From positions 1 through 9,322 of the forward strand of contig JAKAAU010000046.1 of the NCBI GenBank assembly GCA_021802165.1: a DNA stretch of 9,322 bases. The letters run 5' to 3'. The notes under the pieces were generated by a model. The model was not told the origin of the DNA, did no database searches, and worked only from the letters and a program-made list of their open reading frames with translations. This document shows positions 5,733-9,322 of the stretch, piece after piece. The stretch's first letter is position 1. Each line of letters opens with the position of its first letter. The position numbers and the translations under genes were made by a program. The stretch is from Thermoplasmata archaeon. Lineage in GTDB: Archaea > Thermoplasmatota > Thermoplasmata > Thermoplasmatales > Thermoplasmataceae.

Positions 5733-6405
5733 ATTGGTTAAAATCATATTCATCATATTCCTTTTGCTTATGCCCGTATTCTCCAGTGTTTATATGCCTG
5801 TATAGCCATATGAGGAATGCAATTATAAATACTGCCGGTATCCACATATAAAATGCATTCAGGGGATGTGCAGATTCCTCCAGCAGGATTTCTGATGTTT
5901 CTATGGCTCCGGCAAATGCGAGCTCTACAACTATGAAAATGTACATATAAATAATTTTTTTATAATTATCTCTCAATTTTCCCTTTATAAGATAGTACAG
6001 AAGATAGGTCCCGGAGCTCACGGCTACCGCATATGCTGGGAGTTCCAGCCATGAATGTGGTAAAAGCATGAGTGTTGCAAATATTGCAAAACCATTTATA
6101 TGATCTGCAGTACCCTCCACAGCTATAACGGATGCTGTAGAACCTATAGAGAATAGAAACATAAGGATTCCGATAATTGGTATGAACTCTATGGATGCTA
6201 TTAAAAGATTATGGGGGAATATGCTCAGCCACATGGGGAAAAATGATTGGGATACAATTGCATTATCCTCAGATTTAAAGCTCTGATAAAGAGCAGGATC
6301 GTGAATAGGCAGTGAGGATATTATGGCAAATCCTGCAAGCTCTATTATAAAAGATAACAGGAACAAATGTTTCAGCTCTGGCATCTTTATCTTCATGTAT
6401 TCCAT
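5728..6405 (-). CDS. SpoIIM-like (DUF95) integral membrane protein
   Basis: A 225-residue membrane protein with about five or six hydrophobic segments: 13-32, 67-95 (possibly two), 106-116 re-entrant, 121-139, 149-168 and 185-202. The family signature is the conserved FPHNLLIA...IPIIG stretch (63-79), DHINGFAIF and LPHSWLELPA (115-124), matching the 'NG...LPHGxxELPA' core of stage II sporulation protein M relatives. Archaea do not sporulate; relatives in archaea are of unknown role, possibly transport or membrane remodelling. The tail after the last segment is hydrophilic and presumably cytoplasmic. Starts at Met1 (6405), Met4 (6396) or Met8 are possible; an AATATAAA box at 6421-6428 is 28 bp from Met4 but only 19 from Met1, favouring 6396. 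It sits between the ClC gene (42-bp gap) and pheA. Confidence 0.8.
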   Translation of the reverse strand: MEYMKIKMPELKHLFLLSFIIELAGFAIISSLPIHDPALYQSFKSEDNAIVSQSFFPMWLSIFPHNLLIASIEFIPIIGILMFLFSIGSTASVIAVEGTADHINGFAIFATLMLLPHSWLELPAYAVAVSSGTYLLYYLIKGKLRDNYKKIIYMYIFIVVELAFAGAIETSEILLEESAHPLNAFYMWIPAVFIIAFLIWLYRHINTGEYGHKQKEYDEYDFNQF

Positions 6406-6420
6406 ATTTCAATCATATTA

Positions 6421-6428
6421 TTTATATT
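6421..6428 (-). promoter_or_regulatory. TATA-like box of the SpoIIM-like gene
   Basis: AATATAAA on the minus strand, in the 42-bp gap after the ClC gene. It is 28 bp from the in-frame ATG at 6396 and 19 bp from the ATG at 6405. A T5 run on the same strand (6434-6438) just upstream may end the ClC transcript. Confidence 0.4.
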
Positions 6429-6447
6429 TTGGTCAAAAATTTATACA

Positions 6448-8211
6448 TTATTCGCTGTCTCCGATTCGTATAACCTTTACATTTTCCTCATACTTGTCAA
6501 GTATTGATTCAAGTGTAATAATACCAATAAATTTACCATCATCAACGACCGCACACCATTTTGTTCTGTTTTTCATCATTAGCTCCCATGCGTTCTCTGC
6601 GCTATTGTCTAGTTTTATATAGGAAATTCCAGGCTTATAGTAATCCTTTACATAACCGTATGATTTATTATCAATATCGTACAAATATACAGCACCCATA
6701 AGCTTGTCATGATAAACTACCGGAAGTGAAAGAAGATCATTGTCCTTCATTATATTGTCAGCCCTGTATATGGTGTAATAGAGGTCTGCGTATATGTCGT
6801 TTCTTATCTTTAAACTGGAAACCTTCATTTCCAGAAGAAGCGGAGTATGGTATTCTCCCATATTTGCAGGGGAATCCCGTCTCTGCTCTACCTGTGATTC
6901 ATATATAGTATACTTTGTTCCTGAAGCAATGTATGCAATTGAAACTGCCAGCATTGCACCTGGAAGAAGCTGGAGACTTCCTGTCATTTCGACGACCATG
7001 AGTATCACCGCCAGAGGAACCTTTCCTGCTGCACCGAAGAAAGATAACATGCCTATTATGACAAATGGTGCCACCTCCGGTACAATACCCGGCACTAGAA
7101 AGTGAAAGAAAACACCAAAAAGGGCACCAATGGATGCACCGATGAATATTCCCGGGGCAAAAACGCCTCCACTCCCACCGGATGATACAGTAAATGATGT
7201 TGCTATAATTTTGACAAATGGCAACAGGATCAGTATAAGAAGTATAGGTAGTCCAAATGTCACAAGTTCATTGAATTTTCCAAGCTCAAGGATTTCGACC
7301 CAGCCATATCCGGTTCCCAGTATTTCCGGAAATAGAAGGGCGATAATACCCACAACAGCACCTCCTATCATAGGTTTTATATGATTCGGCACATGCCATT
7401 TCTTGAATACATTCCTGATGCCATAAAATGTTTTAATGTAAAGTATAGCCATTACACCGGCAACAAGCCCCAGAACAGCATAAAATGGCAATCTAAATAC
7501 ACTAAATGTCTCAATATAGTCACCGAATATGGGTTCAAATCCGACCACAGAGGCAAATATGGAATAACCTATGGATGATGCAACCAGTGATGGAAATATT
7601 ACCTCTGATTCAAAATCACGTCTATACAGTATTTCTGCGCCGAGAACTGCTCCACCTATTGGTGCCTTGAATATTGTTCCGATTCCTGCACCGATTCCGA
7701 CTGCCACGGCTATTCTCCGGTCTTTGGGACTGAGTCCCAGTACATCGGCAAGAAATGATCCTATACCTGCGGCAATCAGGGCAGTGGGACCCTCTCTCCC
7801 TGCACTTCCACCTGAACCTATAGTAATTGCGGATGCTATTGTCTTTACAAGCGGCGTTCTCCTTTTTATCTTCCCGTGATTATTATGAAAGGCCCTTATT
7901 GCAGCATCGGTACCGTGACCCTCTGATGAGGGATCAAATGTATAAACTATTATACCGCTCAGAAGGCCGCCGGCAGCAACAACTACGGGGATAAGATAAT
8001 AACGCAGTGCAAAAAAATGATATACAGTAGACCCTCCCTCTCCCAGCGGTCTGGGTATTGGCATGCCCACAACATGGGTGAAAAATATGATTTCAAAGAG
8101 CCTTATTGCATAATAGAATGCCAGGGCTCCGGCACCTGCAACGATACCTATTATAGCCCCAACTATAAACCACCTCTGGAAATATGGTAATGATGAGAGT
8201 TTAAGATTCAT
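6448..8211 (-). CDS. ClC-family chloride channel/transporter with C-terminal CBS pair
   Basis: A 587-residue membrane protein. Residues 10-435 form the ClC pore; 460-580 form two CBS domains (second one YIKLDNSAENAWELMMKN...FIGIITLESIL), which bind adenine nucleotides and gate or regulate transport in this family. The anion path motifs are GSGGSAGREGP (132-142), with gating Glu140 matching E. coli Glu148, GIGAGIGTIFKAP (172-184), and GGVFAPG (348-354). The residue aligned with the inner proton glutamate (E. coli Glu203) is Ile194, next to Glu193, so coupling to protons is uncertain and it may be a channel or use another route. In an acidophile it could serve anion balance or acid resistance (inference). 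The ATG at 8211 has AGGTG 10 bases upstream and lies one base after a candidate small ORF. Confidence 0.93.
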   Translation of the reverse strand: MNLKLSSLPYFQRWFIVGAIIGIVAGAGALAFYYAIRLFEIIFFTHVVGMPIPRPLGEGGSTVYHFFALRYYLIPVVVAAGGLLSGIIVYTFDPSSEGHGTDAAIRAFHNNHGKIKRRTPLVKTIASAITIGSGGSAGREGPTALIAAGIGSFLADVLGLSPKDRRIAVAVGIGAGIGTIFKAPIGGAVLGAEILYRRDFESEVIFPSLVASSIGYSIFASVVGFEPIFGDYIETFSVFRLPFYAVLGLVAGVMAILYIKTFYGIRNVFKKWHVPNHIKPMIGGAVVGIIALLFPEILGTGYGWVEILELGKFNELVTFGLPILLILILLPFVKIIATSFTVSSGGSGGVFAPGIFIGASIGALFGVFFHFLVPGIVPEVAPFVIIGMLSFFGAAGKVPLAVILMVVEMTGSLQLLPGAMLAVSIAYIASGTKYTIYESQVEQRRDSPANMGEYHTPLLLEMKVSSLKIRNDIYADLYYTIYRADNIMKDNDLLSLPVVYHDKLMGAVYLYDIDNKSYGYVKDYYKPGISYIKLDNSAENAWELMMKNRTKWCAVVDDGKFIGIITLESILDKYEENVKVIRIGDSE

Positions 8212-8212
8212 C

Positions 8213-8317
8213 TTACAGATGCACCTTCATGCAAGATAAAATTTTATGATTTTTATAATTTAATATTATGAAAACAATACGCATACCGCTGCTGTTGAAT
8301 GGCATGAATTTCCACAT
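8213..8317 (-). CDS. candidate leaderless small ORF (34 codons) upstream of the ClC gene
   Basis: Too short for usual gene calling. It begins with an ATG at 8317 (M-W-K-F-M-P-F-N...), runs 34 codons with a hydrophobic centre (MRIVFIILNY) and ends in C-M-K-V-H-L at a TAA whose last base is one base before the ClC ATG. The near-perfect TATA palindrome TTTATATAAA lies 26-27 bp upstream of its ATG, exactly the leaderless spacing seen at other genes here, and the ClC gene has an AGGTG motif inside the end of this ORF. This suggests a bicistronic mRNA in which the peptide or its translation affects ClC expression. An open frame of this length can arise by chance in such DNA, so it remains a candidate. 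Another TATA-like stretch (8235-8248) could serve ClC directly. Confidence 0.4.
   Translation of the reverse strand: MWKFMPFNSSGMRIVFIILNYKNHKILSCMKVHL
8222..8226 (-). promoter_or_regulatory. Shine-Dalgarno-like motif of the ClC gene
   Basis: AGGTG on the minus strand, 10 bases before the ATG at 8211. A leader containing this motif requires transcription from upstream of about 8230, in line with the TATA box at 8339-8348. Confidence 0.4.
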
Positions 8318-8338
8318 ATCGGTTTGAGATAGAAACCA

Positions 8339-8348
8339 TTTATATAAA
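8339..8348 (-). promoter_or_regulatory. TATA box upstream of the small ORF and ClC gene
   Basis: TTTATATAAA, a perfect palindrome, so orientation is not fixed by the core. On the minus strand it is centred 26-27 bp before the small-ORF ATG at 8317. On the plus strand it would point into the 3' end of the gene at 8380-8943, where I see no plus-strand gene. Confidence 0.55.
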
Positions 8349-8379
8349 CATTGGGTTAATCCTCAAACAGTAAGACGTA

Positions 8380-8943
8380 TTACATTCTTTCTTTTGTAAA
8401 ATATTCCTTCAATTTATCAGATACCATTCCAGCAGTAGTCTTCAATAGTGCAACAGGTGACCATGGAATAAGCAGTTCAGGATTCATAAGTCTGAACCAG
8501 TAATTATCCTGTATATTCTCAACCATATATCTTGTTCTATATGCAAGTATAAATTCATCAAATATAGATTTATAAAATCTGAATGGCTCATAAATAACAG
8601 GCTGAACATAGGCGAAGTTTAAATGCTGAAGATACTTTCTTGCTATTTCTATATGTGCCTGTATTCGTGAATAACCTGAAAAATAGGATTCATTATATAT
8701 CCTGATGTGTAATTCCCATGGAGCCTTCAATATTCTAGAAATCCCATAATCTTCACCGTGATCGAAGCTGGGGGTTGCGTTTGCAAAACCCCTGTGGGTT
8801 TTCAAAAATTGAAGTATCATATCTGACTTACTTTCCGGAATTAATAAGGAAAAGGATTCTTCATCTTTTACTGTTTCTTTGTCTATATATATACTCTTAT
8901 TATCCTTTAACTCTATATGTTTCGGAAATAATATGTAAGACAT
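8380..8943 (-). CDS. hypothetical protein, 187 residues, aromatic-rich
   Basis: I do not recognise this soluble-looking protein. It has no signal peptide or clear membrane span. The N-terminal third has alternating strands (MSYILFPKHIEL, SFSLLIP). The middle carries conserved-looking polar/aromatic clusters: F60-D-H-G-E-D-Y-G (60-67), W76-E-L-H-I-R-I-Y (76-83) and a helix SRIQAHIEIARKYLQHL. The C-terminal half is helical and rich in F, Y and W (EPFRFYKSIFDEFILAYRTRYM, then NYWFRLMNPELLIPWSP). The single His62/Glu64/Asp65 cluster could be catalytic or metal-binding, but nothing confirms this. An AT-rich TATA-like stretch (minus-strand ATTTAATTATAT, 8961-8972) lies 24-26 bp before the ATG, so it appears to be a separate leaderless transcript. 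Confidence 0.7.
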   Translation of the reverse strand: MSYILFPKHIELKDNKSIYIDKETVKDEESFSLLIPESKSDMILQFLKTHRGFANATPSFDHGEDYGISRILKAPWELHIRIYNESYFSGYSRIQAHIEIARKYLQHLNFAYVQPVIYEPFRFYKSIFDEFILAYRTRYMVENIQDNYWFRLMNPELLIPWSPVALLKTTAGMVSDKLKEYFTKERM

Positions 8944-9074
8944 TAGTAGGTTATGGCATCATATAATTAAATTTTTTCTAAATTTATAAGTTGTCAGACT
9001 ACCTGTGTGAGCTAATATTAATATTTTAGAAAATGTATTAATAATTCAATAATTAATTTTTAATGTTTTGAAAT

Positions 9075-9124
9075 CAAGTGACATCCTCTCCAAGCTAACG
9101 CACGGGGCTTCCCACTTTCAGGTT
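9075..9124 (-). mobile_element. relic of an IS200/IS605 (TnpB-type) right end
   Basis: A GC-rich block in very AT-rich DNA that reads GTGACATCCTCTCC, then CTAAC, then GCACGGGGCTTCCCAC. This is the arrangement I know from the right ends of IS605/IS1341-type elements, where the 3' end of tnpB and its reRNA/omega-RNA hairpin overlap. The outer stem AAGTG/CACTT (9076-9080 with 9113-9117) and an inner CTCC/GGGG plus GC/GC stem around loop TAAC are partly decayed (two mismatches). Read on the minus strand, the last codons give N-L-K-V-G-S-P-V-R-stop (9124 to 9095), like a TnpB C-terminus. No tnpA or tnpB body is present, so it is a solo end or fossil. The consensus is from memory, not from a search. 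Confidence 0.5.
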
Positions 9125-9130
9125 AAAAAC

Positions 9131-9139
9131 ATATATTTA
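9131..9139 (+). promoter_or_regulatory. TATA box of the SIS-domain (gmhA-like) gene
   Basis: ATATATTTA, centred about 29 bp before the ATG at 9164, with A-rich DNA directly upstream. It begins only seven bases after the transposon-end relic, so any upstream regulatory DNA of this gene overlaps the relic. Confidence 0.55.
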
Positions 9140-9163
9140 AGAATATTTTATTATTTACTGATA

Positions 9164-9322
9164 ATGGATCTTGAAGCCTACAAACAGGAAGGAATTACTG
9201 CCAGGAAAAATATAGATGATAATCAGATACGGAGAATAGCAGATGGAATTGTAAATTCTTTTAATAGAAATGGAAAACTGATAGTATTCGGCAATGGAGG
9301 TTCTGCCGCAGATTCGCAGCAT
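9164..9322 (+). CDS. gmhA: SIS-domain sugar-phosphate isomerase, GmhA/DiaA-like, N-terminal part (cut by window end)
   Basis: Only the first 53 residues are in view. They show an N-terminal helix pair (KNIDDNQIRRIADGIVNSFNRNG), the first strand KLIVFGNGGS, and the phosphate-binding hallmark GNGGSAADSQH (43-53). This is diagnostic of the phosphoheptose isomerase/DiaA subgroup of SIS proteins. GmhA converts sedoheptulose 7-phosphate to D-glycero-manno-heptose 7-phosphate for cell-surface heptoses; in archaea it may act in glycan synthesis. The catalytic and metal residues further downstream cannot be checked, so the exact substrate is open. The ATG at 9164 has a TATA box about 29 bp upstream and no Shine-Dalgarno motif. 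Confidence 0.85.
   Translation, partial: MDLEAYKQEGITARKNIDDNQIRRIADGIVNSFNRNGKLIVFGNGGSAADSQH

Larger units (their letters stand above)
8944..9163. other. 220-bp AT-rich divergent intergenic region
   Basis: Contains the TATA-like stretch of the minus-strand gene (8961-8972), AT-only palindromes (AATATTAATATT at 9014-9025; paired ATTAAT motifs around 9037-9057), the transposon-end relic (9075-9124, much more GC-rich than its surroundings) and the gmhA-like promoter. No tRNA or convincing ORF was seen. Confidence 0.5.

Noticed and set aside
5728..6405. A sporulation role from the SpoIIM resemblance
   Set aside because: The family is widespread in non-sporulating bacteria and archaea; the name reflects only the first described member.
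6726..7879. Several plus-strand open frames of 60-100 codons opposite the ClC gene
   Set aside because: They are antisense shadows of a strongly conserved membrane protein gene, are rich in Pro/Ser/Ile as expected from reverse reading, and have no promoter or start signal.
1..9322. CRISPR array, toxin-antitoxin pair, restriction or other defence system, tRNA/rRNA genes
   Set aside because: No regularly spaced repeats, no recognisable effector or methylase motifs, and no cloverleaf-forming sequence in any intergenic stretch.

Overview
The window looks like chromosomal DNA from an archaeon, most likely of the order Thermoplasmatales (a Ferroplasma/Acidiplasma/Picrophilus-like acidophile). This is inferred from four things: AT-rich DNA; archaeal TATA boxes centred about 25-30 bp upstream of start codons; mostly no Shine-Dalgarno motif on promoter-proximal genes (leaderless mRNAs); and the mix of families (short transaldolase/FSA-type aldolase, one-domain peroxiredoxin, gamma-class carbonic anhydrase-like protein, SpoIIM-like membrane protein, CoxG-like SRPBCC protein). 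No species can be named from the sequence alone.

Layout. From 1 to 1217 (+) is the 3' part of a TPR protein gene, followed one base later by an alpha/beta-hydrolase. From 1220 to 2011 (-) are two small genes of unknown function, convergent with the hydrolase (2 bp gap). A divergent promoter region leads to a transaldolase-family protein (2156-2833, +) and then a peroxiredoxin (3011-3481, +). The peroxiredoxin converges (1 bp gap) with a long run of minus-strand genes: gamma-carbonic-anhydrase-like hexapeptide protein, small winged-helix protein, CoxG-like SRPBCC protein, prephenate dehydratase (pheA), SpoIIM-like membrane protein, ClC chloride transporter with CBS domains, a candidate 34-codon small gene, and an unknown 187-residue protein. 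At the right edge (+) is the start of a phosphoheptose-isomerase-like SIS-domain gene, cut by the window end. Just before it lies what looks like the right-end relic of an IS200/IS605 (TnpB-type) transposon.

Most minus-strand genes have their own TATA box in the short gap upstream, so the run is probably a string of single genes and pairs rather than one operon. The clearest co-transcribed pairs are TPR protein + hydrolase, SRPBCC + winged-helix, and candidate small ORF + ClC. In the last two pairs the downstream gene has an AGGTG Shine-Dalgarno-like motif, which fits leaderless first genes and SD-dependent second genes. The genes do not form an obvious pathway: they are housekeeping (phenylalanine synthesis), redox/acid homeostasis (peroxiredoxin, ClC, carbonic-anhydrase-like) and sugar-phosphate chemistry (transaldolase-like, GmhA-like).

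I see no defence system, CRISPR array, tRNA or rRNA. The points most worth a second look are the hidden leaderless small ORF abutting the ClC gene, the transposon-end relic, and a transaldolase-family protein that keeps its Schiff-base lysine but has lost the usual phosphate-binding residues.
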